DNA from: Capnocytophaga sp. oral taxon 878
GTDB lineage: Bacteria > Bacteroidota > Bacteroidia > Flavobacteriales > Flavobacteriaceae
NCBI RefSeq assembly: GCF_002999135.1
Contig: NZ_CP027229.1
Coordinates: forward strand, 1,446,001-1,510,000
Direction of reading: 5' to 3'
DNA: 64,000 nt
Position numbers and translations under genes: made by a program. Position 1 is the first letter of the stretch; each line of letters starts with the position of its first letter. The notes under the pieces were generated by a model that saw nothing but the letters and a program-made list of their open reading frames with translations, ran no database searches and was not told the DNA's origin. Of this stretch, positions 1-9,535 are shown in pieces.

Positions 1-1
1 A

Positions 2-1429
2 ATATTAGCAGCGAGCCTTACATTCTTACTACCTTCGGGCTCATATAGCAGCTTGGAATATAACAAGGCACAAGATAGCTTTGTAATACGTACAGCAGAC
101 AGTGTTTATACCTTACCTGCTACACAACAGCAACTAAATGAACTAGGTATCCAGATACAACTAAGTAAATTTAAAGAAGAAAAAATTAAGAAACCCGTTT
201 CTATCCCTCATACATACGTGCAGAGTAAACCTCGCCCTCAGGGAGCTGAGGCAGTGCTTTATGCTCCTATTAAAGGGATTTATGATAGTATAGAAGTAAT
301 TCTGTTTGTATTGGTATTAGGTGGCTTTATAGGAGTGTTCAATAGTTCAGGAGCATTGAATATGGGTGTAGGTTATTTGGCTCATAAACTGAAAGGACGT
401 GAAGGTATCTTAATCATTTTACTCACTACTCTTTTATCTTTGGGAGGCACCTCTTTTGGGCTGGCTGAAGAAACCTTTGCTTTCTACCCTATGTTAGTGC
501 CTATTTTTTTAGCAGCAGGGTATGACTTGATAGTCCCCTTGGCGGTGATTTATATAGGTTCAAATGTAGGTTCAATGGCATCTACCACTAATCCGTTTGC
601 TGTAATTATAGCCTCTGATGCTGCGGGGGTAGATTGGACTTCGGGAATAAGTATACGGTTTATAGCTTTGATTTCTTGTGTGATTATTAGTATTCTCTAC
701 ATTATTCGGTATGCAGAAAAGGTACGCAAGCACCCTGAAAAATCAATAGTTTATGGTGTAGCTTTACCTGAAATATATGCAATATCTGCTCCTGAAAAAA
801 CAACTTCATTAAAACTTTCTACTAAAATAGAGCTTTTAGTATTTGCTCTTTCATTTGTAGTGATGATTATAGGTGTATCTAAATGGGAATGGTGGTTTCA
901 GCAAATGACAGTTTTATTTCTTGTAGCTGCCATTGTTATAGCTTTCTTACAACGTAGTGGTGAGCAACAATTTATCAATAGGTTTATGACTGGAGCTAGT
1001 GAACTATTAAGTGTAGCTTTCATTATAGGTATAGCTAGGGGGGTATCATTCATATTGAATGATGGACAAATATCGGGTACTATTTTACACTATGCTACTG
1101 ACCTTGTACAAGGTATGTCGCCTATGCTATTTTTGCCAATGCTGATGTTAGTATTTGGTGTATTAAGTCTTTTTATAGCTTCTTCATCAGGGATGGCAGT
1201 CCTTACAATGCCTATTATAGGCTCTTTGGCATCGGTAGTAGGGGTAGAAGGACATAGTGTTGTGAGTGCTTACCTATTTGGTATGGGTATTATGTCGCTT
1301 ATTACTCCTACAGGACTTATATTACCTTCGCTGGCCATGGTGAATGTTAATTATAAACAATGGCTACAATTCTGTATGCCACTAGTTGTTATCTTTGTGG
1401 TAGTACTTACTATTTTATTATGGATTTAA
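2..1429 (+). CDS. YfcC/DcuC-family membrane carrier (5' truncated by window edge)
   Basis: Inner-membrane transporter of the YfcC/DcuC (C4-dicarboxylate anaerobic carrier, PF03606) family. The frame is open to the first bases of the window and reads a transmembrane segment ending in a PSGSYS-like motif, close to the family's usual PAGSY near the N-terminus. The real start therefore lies left of the window, and the internal TTG at 53 is not the start. About ten hydrophobic segments follow. Two family-like signatures are visible: NVGSMASTTNPFAV near the middle and a C-terminal ITPTGLILPSLAMV segment. Members are annotated as amino-acid, peptide or dicarboxylate carriers; the substrate cannot be read from the sequence. 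The rhomboid gene follows after 10 nt, so the two may be co-transcribed. Confidence 0.85.
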   Translation: MLAASLTFLLPSGSYSSLEYNKAQDSFVIRTADSVYTLPATQQQLNELGIQIQLSKFKEEKIKKPVSIPHTYVQSKPRPQGAEAVLYAPIKGIYDSIEVILFVLVLGGFIGVFNSSGALNMGVGYLAHKLKGREGILIILLTTLLSLGGTSFGLAEETFAFYPMLVPIFLAAGYDLIVPLAVIYIGSNVGSMASTTNPFAVIIASDAAGVDWTSGISIRFIALISCVIISILYIIRYAEKVRKHPEKSIVYGVALPEIYAISAPEKTTSLKLSTKIELLVFALSFVVMIIGVSKWEWWFQQMTVLFLVAAIVIAFLQRSGEQQFINRFMTGASELLSVAFIIGIARGVSFILNDGQISGTILHYATDLVQGMSPMLFLPMLMLVFGVLSLFIASSSGMAVLTMPIIGSLASVVGVEGHSVVSAYLFGMGIMSLITPTGLILPSLAMVNVNYKQWLQFCMPLVVIFVVVLTILLWI

Positions 1430-1439
1430 AATTTTAACT

Positions 1440-2066
1440 ATGAATATTACTTTTATCATTATTCTTATTGTTACAGTTGCAATAAGTTATTACGGATTTA
1501 CTAACGCAACTTTTTTTAATCGCTACAAATTCAATGTAGGAGCGGTACAGAAAGGTGATTATGTGCGTTTGCTATCGTCAGGGTTTCTTCATGGTGATTG
1601 GCAACACCTTATTTTTAATATGATTTCACTCTATTTTTTTCAAAGTGTGATTATTGATTCTATGGGTAGCCTAATGTTTTTATTTATCTATTTTGGCTCA
1701 ATGCTACTGGGGAGTATTTTCACTTTGCGCATTTACAAATATCAACCCTTTTACTCTGCTATAGGAGCTTCGGGAGCTGTATCGGGGATTATCTTTGCAG
1801 CTATAGCTCTTGATCCTACTGGATTAACCATAAACTTCTTGCCTGGCTGGCTCTTTGGAGCATTATACTTTGGGTATTCTGTTTTTATGATGTTTAACCC
1901 ACAACAAGGAGACAACTTAGGGCACGCTGCTCATTTAGGTGGAGCTCTTTTTGGATTGGCTATAGTGGTAGTTTACGCCCCTGAGATAGTGATACACAAC
2001 GTTTTCTATTTAGGAGTAATGGCATTACCTTTAGTTTATATGGGAGTGCGATTATTAAAGAAATAG
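1440..2066 (+). CDS. rhomboid-family intramembrane serine protease
   Basis: 208-residue polytopic membrane protein of the rhomboid family (PF01694), which cleaves substrates within the membrane using a Ser-His dyad. The catalytic serine is S111 in GASG (109-112) and the histidine is H165 in GHAAHLGG (161-168). An HGDWQH-like motif at 51-56 and N60 match the conserved region of helix 2. About six transmembrane segments fit the bacterial core fold, with no extra domains. It starts 10 nt after the YfcC-type carrier. The substrate is unknown. The active-site residues look intact, so an active protease is likely. Confidence 0.9.
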   Translation: MNITFIIILIVTVAISYYGFTNATFFNRYKFNVGAVQKGDYVRLLSSGFLHGDWQHLIFNMISLYFFQSVIIDSMGSLMFLFIYFGSMLLGSIFTLRIYKYQPFYSAIGASGAVSGIIFAAIALDPTGLTINFLPGWLFGALYFGYSVFMMFNPQQGDNLGHAAHLGGALFGLAIVVVYAPEIVIHNVFYLGVMALPLVYMGVRLLKK

Positions 2067-2179
2067 AGAGATGAAAGTTATTTTAAAAAGAACCACAAAT
2101 TATAGCTTTGTTTTTTGTAGTAGAAATAACATTGCTACTATACGACATATTATAGTTTTGATGGTATAGGCAGAAGGAG

Positions 2180-2230
2180 GCTTCTTCTTATTCATTCAGT
2201 AATGTATATCTTTTTTATAAAAGAAGAAGC
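2180..2230. repeat. 10-bp inverted repeat left of the insertion sequence
   Basis: GCTTCTTCTT (2180-2189) is exactly inverted at 2221-2230, with a 31-nt spacer. No U-tract follows on either strand, so it is not a convincing terminator. It lies in the 180-bp gap between the rhomboid gene and the insertion sequence; nothing else is evident there except a 32-codon ORF (2071-2169) without support. Confidence 0.45.
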
Positions 2231-2250
2231 TAGGGATGTAAGTGGATTTA

Positions 2251-3351
2251 TAGTCAAACAAATTTAGATTGCGAATAAATAAAAGATTTATTATCTTTGC
2301 ATTGTCTATGGAACTAACAGTGTCACCAACAGAAATAGAGGAACTTAGAAAGCTCCAACGCAACTTGCAAGGTCGCTCGGATTATGCCCGAGTTACCTGC
2401 ATTTTGATGCTTTCTATGGGCAATACTCCTATTTTTGTTGCTGATTGCTTGGGTATAGACATTTCTACTGTTTATCGTTATCGTTCCTTATATCTTGAAG
2501 GAGGACTAGATAAACTCCTTGAGAATCGTTATAGAGGTTATCAAGGTCTGCTTAATATTTTTCAAATAGAATCCTTAAAACAAGAGTTACGCACACATCT
2601 TTATACAGATGCAAAACAAGTATCTCAATGGGTTAAAGACACTTTTGAAGTTACCTATACTCCACAAGGAATGGCTGATTTACTTAACAGAATTGGTTTT
2701 TCCTACAAGAAAACAACCGAAGTGCCTTGTGAAGCGGATCCTTTAAAACAAAAACTATTTGCTGAAGCACTCTCTAAAATTCTTCAAGAAAAGGAAGAAG
2801 GGGATGTGGTGTATTTTGCCGATGGTGTTCATCCTACGCACAACAGCCGTTCCACTTATGCTTGGATAGAGAAAGGTAAAGAGTTTCAACAACCAACAGT
2901 TAGTGGGCGTGATAGAGTGAATATTAATGGTTTACTTAATGCTTATGATGTTACAGATGTAATAGCTCTTGATTGTGAATGCGTTAATGCAGAATCAACA
3001 AAAGAACTTTACGAATTAGCTCTTAAAAAGCATCCAAACGCTAAAAATATTTATATTATATCCGATAATGCTCGCTACTATCACAATAAAGAACTTCAAA
3101 ACTGGGTAGAAGATAATAGAATCAAGCAAATTTTCTTGCCTCCATACTCTCCGAACCTCAATTTAATAGAGCGCTTGTGGAAATTCTTACGAAAAAAAGT
3201 AATCAATACGGGTTTCTATCGGAACAAGACAGAATTCCGAGATGCTATAAGGAATTTCTTTGATAATATACATACTTATAAAAAGGAGTTAGAGTCACTT
3301 CTAACTCTCAATTTCCGTTTGATAAATTCGCAAACCATTTCTTTTTGACTA
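2251..3351 (+). mobile_element. IS630-family insertion sequence (about 1.1 kb)
   Basis: A single transposase gene is flanked by imperfect terminal inverted repeats. The left end reads TAGTCAAAC... into TTGCGAAT; the right end, reverse-complemented, reads TAGTCAAAA... into TTGCGAAT. TA dinucleotides flank both ends (2249-2250 and 3352-3353), as expected from the TA target duplication of IS630/Tc1-mariner elements. The intact ends and ORF suggest a recent, possibly active copy. It sits between the rhomboid gene and a membrane-protein gene starting 42 bp past the right end, so it may have separated that gene from its promoter. Confidence 0.88.
2308..3348 (+). CDS. IS630-family transposase (DD34E)
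   Basis: 346 residues from the ATG at 2308. The frame can be extended to a TTG at 2269, but the ATG fits better and a TATCTTTG promoter box (2291-2298) lies just before it, so the mRNA would have a very short leader. An N-terminal helix-turn-helix region (around residues 40-70, ADCLGIDISTVYRY) precedes the DDE integrase core. The catalytic triad reads as D172 (YFADGVH), D253 (IISDNARYY) and E288 (PPYSPNLNLIERLW). The last two are separated by 34 residues, the IS630 spacing. The product cuts and pastes the element into TA sites. No frameshift is seen. Confidence 0.92.
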   Translation: MELTVSPTEIEELRKLQRNLQGRSDYARVTCILMLSMGNTPIFVADCLGIDISTVYRYRSLYLEGGLDKLLENRYRGYQGLLNIFQIESLKQELRTHLYTDAKQVSQWVKDTFEVTYTPQGMADLLNRIGFSYKKTTEVPCEADPLKQKLFAEALSKILQEKEEGDVVYFADGVHPTHNSRSTYAWIEKGKEFQQPTVSGRDRVNINGLLNAYDVTDVIALDCECVNAESTKELYELALKKHPNAKNIYIISDNARYYHNKELQNWVEDNRIKQIFLPPYSPNLNLIERLWKFLRKKVINTGFYRNKTEFRDAIRNFFDNIHTYKKELESLLTLNFRLINSQTISF

Positions 3352-3392
3352 TAACTGAATTTTATTTCGTAGAAAATAATTAAATATAAGTT

Positions 3393-4157
3393 ATGTATAT
3401 TTTTTTTATTTCAATAGCAATTGTTCTGACTTACTATTTTGTAAGGCGTTTTCGCTCAAAATCAGGTATTTTGGTTTACCGTACCGTTTTTTCAACAGTA
3501 TTTATAATTACTTTAGCAGGAATATTGCTTCCAATAAGTGTTTTTAAATATGCAAAAGAGCTATACCAAAGTGAAACCTACAATGCTAAAATAGTAGATT
3601 TTGCCTATGAGACGAGAAAAAATGATAGTGATGAAGGCTATTACGAAATTACCGTAAAACTACCTATTGTTCAGTTTATTACGGCTCAAGGAGACACTAT
3701 TACAAAGAAGACTGCACATTACAATACCTTATATTCATACAAGGAAAAGACAATGAATTGTAAGGTACATTACAACCTGCATACAGGAAATGTTTTTATG
3801 ATAGGTAGGGATTTCTATACTATGCTATCAGTAATGATTTTCTTTGCTTTATTTTTTGACTTTCTGCTTGTGGGAATTGTGCTTTACATATTGAACAAAG
3901 ATATGTCGGGCTATAAAAGAATGATGAGTATTGCTTTTTTTTATATTATTATTCCTATGATAATACTTATTTTTGCAACACTTCTTTTGCTTGCTGCCTA
4001 TGAGGAGCCAGACCTTTCTTTGGCTGCTAAAATAGCTTGCATTTTTTTTGGAGTGCTCCTTTTGTTTGTTCTTATAGGCTATATAAAATCAGTGTCTAAA
4101 AATAAGAACAAAAAGAGCCATCACTCTCGTTCTCGATTCTTAGAATTCAGAAGATAG
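3393..4157 (+). CDS. membrane protein of unknown function, DUF3592-like
   Basis: 254 residues with about four to five transmembrane segments: one or two at the N-terminus (residues 1-60), then a soluble stretch, then three toward the C-terminus, ending in a basic tail (KNKNKKSHHSRSRF). The soluble part (about 65-145) reads as a beta-rich domain with alternating hydrophobics and a GDTITKK turn, reminiscent of DUF3592 proteins, but this is a weak resemblance. The IS630 copy ends 42 bp upstream and no own promoter is recognisable, so expression may depend on the insertion sequence. No function can be assigned. Confidence 0.6.
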   Translation: MYIFFISIAIVLTYYFVRRFRSKSGILVYRTVFSTVFIITLAGILLPISVFKYAKELYQSETYNAKIVDFAYETRKNDSDEGYYEITVKLPIVQFITAQGDTITKKTAHYNTLYSYKEKTMNCKVHYNLHTGNVFMIGRDFYTMLSVMIFFALFFDFLLVGIVLYILNKDMSGYKRMMSIAFFYIIIPMIILIFATLLLLAAYEEPDLSLAAKIACIFFGVLLLFVLIGYIKSVSKNKNKKSHHSRSRFLEFRR

Positions 4158-4416
4158 TTAGGAAAAATTAGAGTTAAAACAGGAATAACTAAAATTCTAT
4201 AATTATCAAGGAAAATAGAAAAATTTCCTATTTTAAGGTTGTTTTGTAGATTTTGAGGATTCAGTAAAAGTATGTCAATCCTCTATCTATCCTCTAAGGT
4301 AGCTCCATGGTAGCTCTAAGATAGCTTTAACAGAAAATTTTTCTGTTTGGATATAAATGAATTTTTTGTGTGTTTGATATAGGAGAAAATACCCCATTCT
4401 ATTAAATTGATTGAAT
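4158..4416. other. intergenic region with small palindromes
   Basis: AT-rich gap of 259 bp. Weak hairpin at about 4210-4230 (AGGAAA...TTTCCT, then ATTTT) could end the upstream gene. An 8-bp-arm palindrome at 4330-4346 (ACAGAAAA/TTTTCTGT) precedes the nuclease gene. A run of GTAGCTC/ATAGCTT direct repeats lies at 4298-4328. No clear TAnnTTTG promoter was found. Confidence 0.4.
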
Positions 4417-7143
4417 ATGACTTATTTAAAAGAAGTTATTACTGATGTGTTAGAGAATTATGCAGGACAGACAGAACGCATTGTATTTGTTACTACTGGT
4501 AAACGCCCTGCTCTCTTCCTTAAAAAACACTTTGCTGAACAGGTAAGGCAGGCTACTATCGCCCCTGAATTTATTGGTATAGCTGACCTTTTTACGCGCA
4601 TATCGGGTGTGCAGCCTATTGGTAATTTGCCTTTGTTATTTGAGTTTTATGATTGTTATATAAAGACTTGTAAAAGTACTCCTGATAACTTTGAAGAGTT
4701 TTTGAGCTGGGGACAAACAGCCTTAAAAGATTTTGGTGAAATAGACCAATATTTGGTAAATCCTGATAAGATTTTTCCTTATATACACGCTCTTAAAGAA
4801 GCTGAACACTGGTCGGGGATGGATGAGCTTACTGAGATGCAAAAAAAGCACTTGGATTTTTGGAATACCCTTGGTGATTACTATTTTGCTCTAAATGCTA
4901 AACTTACAGAGATGGGTAAAGGCTATGGAGGGTTTATAGCTAAAAAAGCAGTAGAAAGACTTCCTGAATATTTGCAAACATACACGGAAACAATACATAT
5001 TTTTGTTGGTTTCAATGCTTTATCTAAATCTGAACAAAAAGTTATTCAATCTATATTAATGGATATAGGAGGTGAAATTTATTGGGATGGAGATACTTAT
5101 TTTGTAAATAATGAAGCACACGATGCTGGATACTTTTTGCGTAAATACCTTCATAGTTGGCGATATTACGACACTCATACTCCTAAATTTCTGAACAATA
5201 ATTACGAAAAGGAAAAAGAAATATACCTTACAGGTGTGCCTAAAAGTATTAATCAGGCACATAGTGTAGCTGAATTACTTAAAAATACTCCAGCTAAAGA
5301 ATTAGAAAATACAGCTCTTATTATAGCAGACGAAAATTTGCTAATACCTGTACTACAAGCTGTGCAGCCTAAAACGAGTGTTAATATTACTATGGGGTAC
5401 CCTTTGCAGCAGACACCACTGAATGACCTTTTTATGGCTTACTTCAAGCTACATCTTGCTAAAAGTTTTTATTATAAAGATGTACTGAATTTGCTTTCTC
5501 AGCCATTTCTGCATACCTTACTAAAAGAAGAGGTAGTACGCACTATTTCGCAGTATATTAAAGCTCATAACCTTACTTATATTACCCGTACAAAACTCTT
5601 TGAAGCGGTAGCAGAAACTGAGCAAGAGTTGCTTACCCTTCTTTTCCCTGAAGGGAAAGGTAAGGCTTTTATCAATATCCTTATAAGTAATGCTATAACT
5701 CTTATTTATAAACTAAAAGAGCAGACTGACTGTGAGAGTAATACCCATCTTCTCATTCAAGAGTATGCTTATCGATTTTATCAGTTATTTAATCAGCTAA
5801 AGCAGTTGCAAGAAGAGTATGGGTATATTGATTCGGTAAAAACGCTCTACCATTTTTACTTAGATGTACTGCAAAAAAGTTCTCTGAACTTTAGAGGAGA
5901 GCCATTAGAAGGCTTACAAGTGATGGGGGTGCTGGAAAGCCGTAGTTTAGATTTTGAACGTGTGATTATAACCTCAGTGAATGAAGGAGTATTGCCTTTG
6001 GGGAAAAGCGATAATTCTCTGATTCCTTATGATGTGAAATATGAGTTAGAATTACCTACTTTTAAAGAGCGTGATGCTGTATATAGTTATAATTTCTATC
6101 GTATTTTGCAGCGAGCTAAACAAGTATACTTATTCTATGATACTGAAATGAGTAGCCTTAAAAGCAAGGAAAAAAGTAGGTTTATACTTCAACTTTTAGC
6201 AGAAAAATTATCTACTCATAAAGTAATACACCAGATTAAAGCTCCGGAAGTGTATCCGGTGAGTTTATTACCTCTTAACATTGAAAAAACAACTTCTGTA
6301 ATTAATACTTTGAAAGAACTTGCTGAAAAAGGTCTTTCACCTTCAGCCCTAACTACTTATATACGGAACCCAATGACTTTCTATGAGCAACAAGTACTAC
6401 ACGTATATGAAGAAAGGGAAGTAGAAGAAACTATTGAGGCACGGACTTTTGGTAATATAGTGCACGGAGCTCTTGAAGATTTGTACAAACCTTACTTAAA
6501 TACAATTCTTACAGAAGAAAGTATTAAGAAAATGGGTACTTTGGTAATCAGTACTATAGAAAATCGTTTTGAAGAAGAGTATAAAAATAATGATTTTAAG
6601 AAAGGAAAAAACTGGCTTATCTTCAATGTAATTGAAAAGTATATTCGGAGTTTCTTAAGTATAGAGCTTGCTGAAATAAAAAAAGGTACTGAAATAATAC
6701 CTCTTTATTTGGAAGAAAAAATAAGAATTCGTTTTGATGCTCCTAACCTATCTTTCCCTATTTATTTTAAAGGGATAATAGATCGTGTAGATAGGCGTAA
6801 TGGTATGCTTTATATCATTGACTATAAAACAGGTGTTGTAGAGCCTACTGATGTACGTATCAAGGACTGGAAAAACCTTATTACTGACATTAAATATGGT
6901 AAAGCCTTCCAGTTGCTAACTTATGCCTATATGATTACTGAACACTTTAAAATTAAAGAAACAATGCGTGTAGCTAACTTCTCGTTTAAAAGGCTACAAC
7001 ACGGGCTAATGCCTTTTCATACTTACATTGATAAGCAGAAAGATGAAGATGTTACTGCCCCAACTCTTGCTTTATACAGACAGTACACTGAGCAACTATT
7101 ACAAGAAATATTTGATATTAATGTAGCTTTTTATGAAAATTAA
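4417..7143 (+). CDS. PD-(D/E)XK nuclease, AddB/RecB-like
   Basis: 908 residues from the ATG at 4417; the frame also has a TTG at 4411. The N-terminus (FVTTGKRPALFLKKHF) matches the degenerate ATPase start of the large Bacteroidota PD-(D/E)XK proteins. The C-terminal nuclease domain carries D789 in GIIDRVD and D802-x-K804 in IIDYKTG, the core metal-binding residues. Early in that domain, SALTTYIRNPMTFYEQQVL and FGNIVHGALEDLY are typical of RecB/AddB nucleases. By family it probably acts with a UvrD/AddA-type helicase in double-strand break processing; the partner gene is not adjacent. metG follows after 61 bp with its own promoter. Confidence 0.85.
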   Translation: MTYLKEVITDVLENYAGQTERIVFVTTGKRPALFLKKHFAEQVRQATIAPEFIGIADLFTRISGVQPIGNLPLLFEFYDCYIKTCKSTPDNFEEFLSWGQTALKDFGEIDQYLVNPDKIFPYIHALKEAEHWSGMDELTEMQKKHLDFWNTLGDYYFALNAKLTEMGKGYGGFIAKKAVERLPEYLQTYTETIHIFVGFNALSKSEQKVIQSILMDIGGEIYWDGDTYFVNNEAHDAGYFLRKYLHSWRYYDTHTPKFLNNNYEKEKEIYLTGVPKSINQAHSVAELLKNTPAKELENTALIIADENLLIPVLQAVQPKTSVNITMGYPLQQTPLNDLFMAYFKLHLAKSFYYKDVLNLLSQPFLHTLLKEEVVRTISQYIKAHNLTYITRTKLFEAVAETEQELLTLLFPEGKGKAFINILISNAITLIYKLKEQTDCESNTHLLIQEYAYRFYQLFNQLKQLQEEYGYIDSVKTLYHFYLDVLQKSSLNFRGEPLEGLQVMGVLESRSLDFERVIITSVNEGVLPLGKSDNSLIPYDVKYELELPTFKERDAVYSYNFYRILQRAKQVYLFYDTEMSSLKSKEKSRFILQLLAEKLSTHKVIHQIKAPEVYPVSLLPLNIEKTTSVINTLKELAEKGLSPSALTTYIRNPMTFYEQQVLHVYEEREVEETIEARTFGNIVHGALEDLYKPYLNTILTEESIKKMGTLVISTIENRFEEEYKNNDFKKGKNWLIFNVIEKYIRSFLSIELAEIKKGTEIIPLYLEEKIRIRFDAPNLSFPIYFKGIIDRVDRRNGMLYIIDYKTGVVEPTDVRIKDWKNLITDIKYGKAFQLLTYAYMITEHFKIKETMRVANFSFKRLQHGLMPFHTYIDKQKDEDVTAPTLALYRQYTEQLLQEIFDINVAFYEN

Positions 7144-7173
7144 TTGTTAATTGATAATTGTTTTGTACCTTTG
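7144..7173 (+). promoter_or_regulatory. Bacteroidota-type promoter for metG
   Basis: TTG at 7144-7146, 19 bp spacer, TACCTTTG at 7166-7173. This is the phylum's -33/-7 arrangement. Start of transcription would be near 7180, about 25 nt before the metG ATG. Confidence 0.75.
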
Positions 7174-7204
7174 CCGTTTAGAACTTAATAATTAAACAAA
7201 AAAG

Positions 7205-9271
7205 ATGTCAAAACGTTATACTATTACGGCAGCACTGCCCTACACTAATGGTCCTATACACATAGGGCACTTAGCTGGAGTGTATGTGCCTGCCGATATT
7301 TTTGCGCGTTATCAACGCCTTAAGAACAATGATGTGGCTTTTATTTGTGGTAGTGATGAGCATGGAGTAGCTATTTCTATAAAAGCTAAAAAAGAAGGCA
7401 CAACACCACAAGCTATTATAGATAAGTACCATGCTATTATCAAACAATCTTTTGCAGATTTTGGTATCTCATTTGATAATTATTCACGTACTTCTTTACC
7501 TATCCATCACCAAACAGCTTCTGACTTCTTTAAAAAGCTATATGAACAAGGTGATTTTATTGAAGAAATTTCTGAACAACTCTATGATGAAGAGGCTCAC
7601 CAATTTTTAGCAGACCGCTTTGTAATTGGAACTTGCCCTAAATGTGGTAACAATGAGGCTTATGGTGACCAATGTGAGCGTTGTGGTAACTCATTAAATG
7701 CTACTGACCTAATAGATCCTAAATCATCAATTACTGGTACTAAACCTACTTTAAAAGCTACTAAACACTGGTTTTTACCCCTTAATCGTTACCAAGAGTT
7801 TTTAGAAAAATGGATATTAGAGGGTCATAAATCTGACTGGAAACCTAATGTGTATGGACAGGTGAAAAGCTGGTTGGATGATGAACTTAAACCACGGGCT
7901 GTTACTCGTGACCTTGATTGGGGTATCCCTGTACCTGTTGAAGGAGCTGAGGGTAAAGTGCTTTACGTTTGGTTTGATGCCCCTATAGGATATATTTCTT
8001 CTACTAAAGAATGGGCTGCCCGTGAAGGTAAAGACTGGGAGCCTTACTGGTGTGACCCTGACACACAACTTGTACACTTCATTGGAAAAGATAATATAGT
8101 ATTCCATTGCGTTATATTCCCTGCTATGCTAAAAGCTGAAGGCAGCTTTATACTTCCTATTAATGTGCCTGCCAATGAGTTTTTAAACTTAGAAGGTAAC
8201 AAACTATCAACCTCTAAAAACTGGGCTGTATGGTTACACGAGTATTTACAAGATTTTCCTAATCAGCAGGATGTGCTTCGTTATGTGCTTACTGCTAACG
8301 CTCCTGAAACTAAAGATAATGACTTTACTTGGAAAGACTTCCAAGCTAGAAATAATAATGAGTTAGTTGCTATCTTTGGTAATTTTATTAATAGGGCCGT
8401 AGTACTTACTCAAAAATACTATGAAGGAATTGTACCACAGCCAACTAACCTTAATGAAATAGATACAGAAGTTCTTGCACAAATAACTGAAATCACTCAA
8501 AAAATAGAGCAATCATTAGAGCGTTACCGTTTTCGAGAAGCGCAACAAGAACTGATGAATATCGCACGTTTAGGTAATAAATACTTAGCTGATGAAGAAC
8601 CTTGGAAACTTATAAAAACAGATCCTGAGCGCGTAAAAACAATAATGTATGTAGCCTTACAAATAGCTGCTGCCTTGGCTATTACTAGTGAGCCTTTCTT
8701 ACCTTTCACCTCTGAAAAGCTGAAAGCTATGTTACAGCTAAACAATACGACTTGGGATAGTGTTAAAACAACTACTACTGAACTCCTAAAAGCAGGACAG
8801 CAAATATGTAATGCCGAGCTCCTTTTTGAAAAAATTGAAGATGAAGCTATTGAAAAGCAATTACAACGTTTAGAGAATACCAAGCAAGCTAATAAGCAAG
8901 AAACTCAAGCTAATGCTGAAACTCAAGTGGCTCCTCAAAAAGAACTTATCAGTTATGATGATTTTGCTAAGATGGATATTCGGATAGGTACTATTCTTTC
9001 TGCTGAGAAAATGCCTAAAGCAGATAAACTTCTTATCTTAAAGGTAGACACTGGTATTGATGAGCGTACTATTGTTTCGGGGATAGCACAAAGTTTTAGT
9101 CCTGAAGAGATTGTTGGCAAAAAAGTAACTGTACTTGCTAACCTTGCGCCTCGTAAACTACGTGGTGTTGAGAGCAATGGAATGATACTAATGGTAGAAA
9201 ACTCTGAAGGTAAATATACCTTTATTAATCCTGATGCTAGTAATATAACTAATGGTACTGAAGTTAAATAA
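7205..9271 (+). CDS. metG: methionyl-tRNA synthetase with C-terminal tRNA-binding domain
   Basis: 688-residue class I synthetase that charges tRNA(Met) with methionine in the cytosol. The HIGH signature is HIGH at 19-22. The KMSKS loop appears as KLSTS at 333-337. A zinc knuckle (CPKCG...CERCG) lies at about residues 144-161, marking the MetG1 type. After the anticodon-binding alpha domain, a Gln/Ala-rich linker leads to a C-terminal EMAP/Trbp-like domain from about residue 580 ([20 protein letters not shown]), which dimerises the enzyme and helps bind tRNA. The length is normal for the family. It has its own promoter and a terminator about 35 bp after the stop. Confidence 0.97.
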   Translation: MSKRYTITAALPYTNGPIHIGHLAGVYVPADIFARYQRLKNNDVAFICGSDEHGVAISIKAKKEGTTPQAIIDKYHAIIKQSFADFGISFDNYSRTSLPIHHQTASDFFKKLYEQGDFIEEISEQLYDEEAHQFLADRFVIGTCPKCGNNEAYGDQCERCGNSLNATDLIDPKSSITGTKPTLKATKHWFLPLNRYQEFLEKWILEGHKSDWKPNVYGQVKSWLDDELKPRAVTRDLDWGIPVPVEGAEGKVLYVWFDAPIGYISSTKEWAAREGKDWEPYWCDPDTQLVHFIGKDNIVFHCVIFPAMLKAEGSFILPINVPANEFLNLEGNKLSTSKNWAVWLHEYLQDFPNQQDVLRYVLTANAPETKDNDFTWKDFQARNNNELVAIFGNFINRAVVLTQKYYEGIVPQPTNLNEIDTEVLAQITEITQKIEQSLERYRFREAQQELMNIARLGNKYLADEEPWKLIKTDPERVKTIMYVALQIAAALAITSEPFLPFTSEKLKAMLQLNNTTWDSVKTTTTELLKAGQQICNAELLFEKIEDEAIEKQLQRLENTKQANKQETQANAETQVAPQKELISYDDFAKMDIRIGTILSAEKMPKADKLLILKVDTGIDERTIVSGIAQSFSPEEIVGKKVTVLANLAPRKLRGVESNGMILMVENSEGKYTFINPDASNITNGTEVK

Positions 9272-9303
9272 TATATTATAGCTCTTATAAAATTATAAAG
9301 TGG

Positions 9304-9337
9304 AAGAGGTGTTCATAAATATGGATACCTCTTTTTT
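9304..9337 (+). terminator. terminator after metG
   Basis: AAGAGGT (9304-9310) pairs with ACCTCTT (9327-9333), followed by a T-rich tract (TTTTATT). Confidence 0.65.
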
Positions 9338-9461
9338 ATTGCTCTACTGATAATAAACTTAAACAGTTAGCAATATTCTGAGTTTTTTAATGTAGAAGAA
9401 TGATTATCTTAGAGTAAAACACTGATGGACCTAATAGAAAAGGGTAATTATTAGAACAAAC

Positions 9462-9494
9462 AAAAGAGGCTAGTCATAATGACTAGCCTCTTTT
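9462..9494 (-). terminator. terminator for the OmpA-family gene (bidirectional form)
   Basis: A 16-bp perfect stem (AAAAGAGGCTAGTCAT and its complement) with almost no loop, flanked by T-runs when read on either strand. It lies 40 bp beyond the minus-strand porin stop. Confidence 0.8.
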
Positions 9495-9535
9495 ATTTTT
9501 AGTTCGTTATTTTTAAAAATTTATATCAGCTTGGA

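Noticed and set aside
2071..2169. 32-codon ORF after the rhomboid gene
   Set aside because: Five nt after the stop, but with no recognisable motif or conservation visible; too little support.
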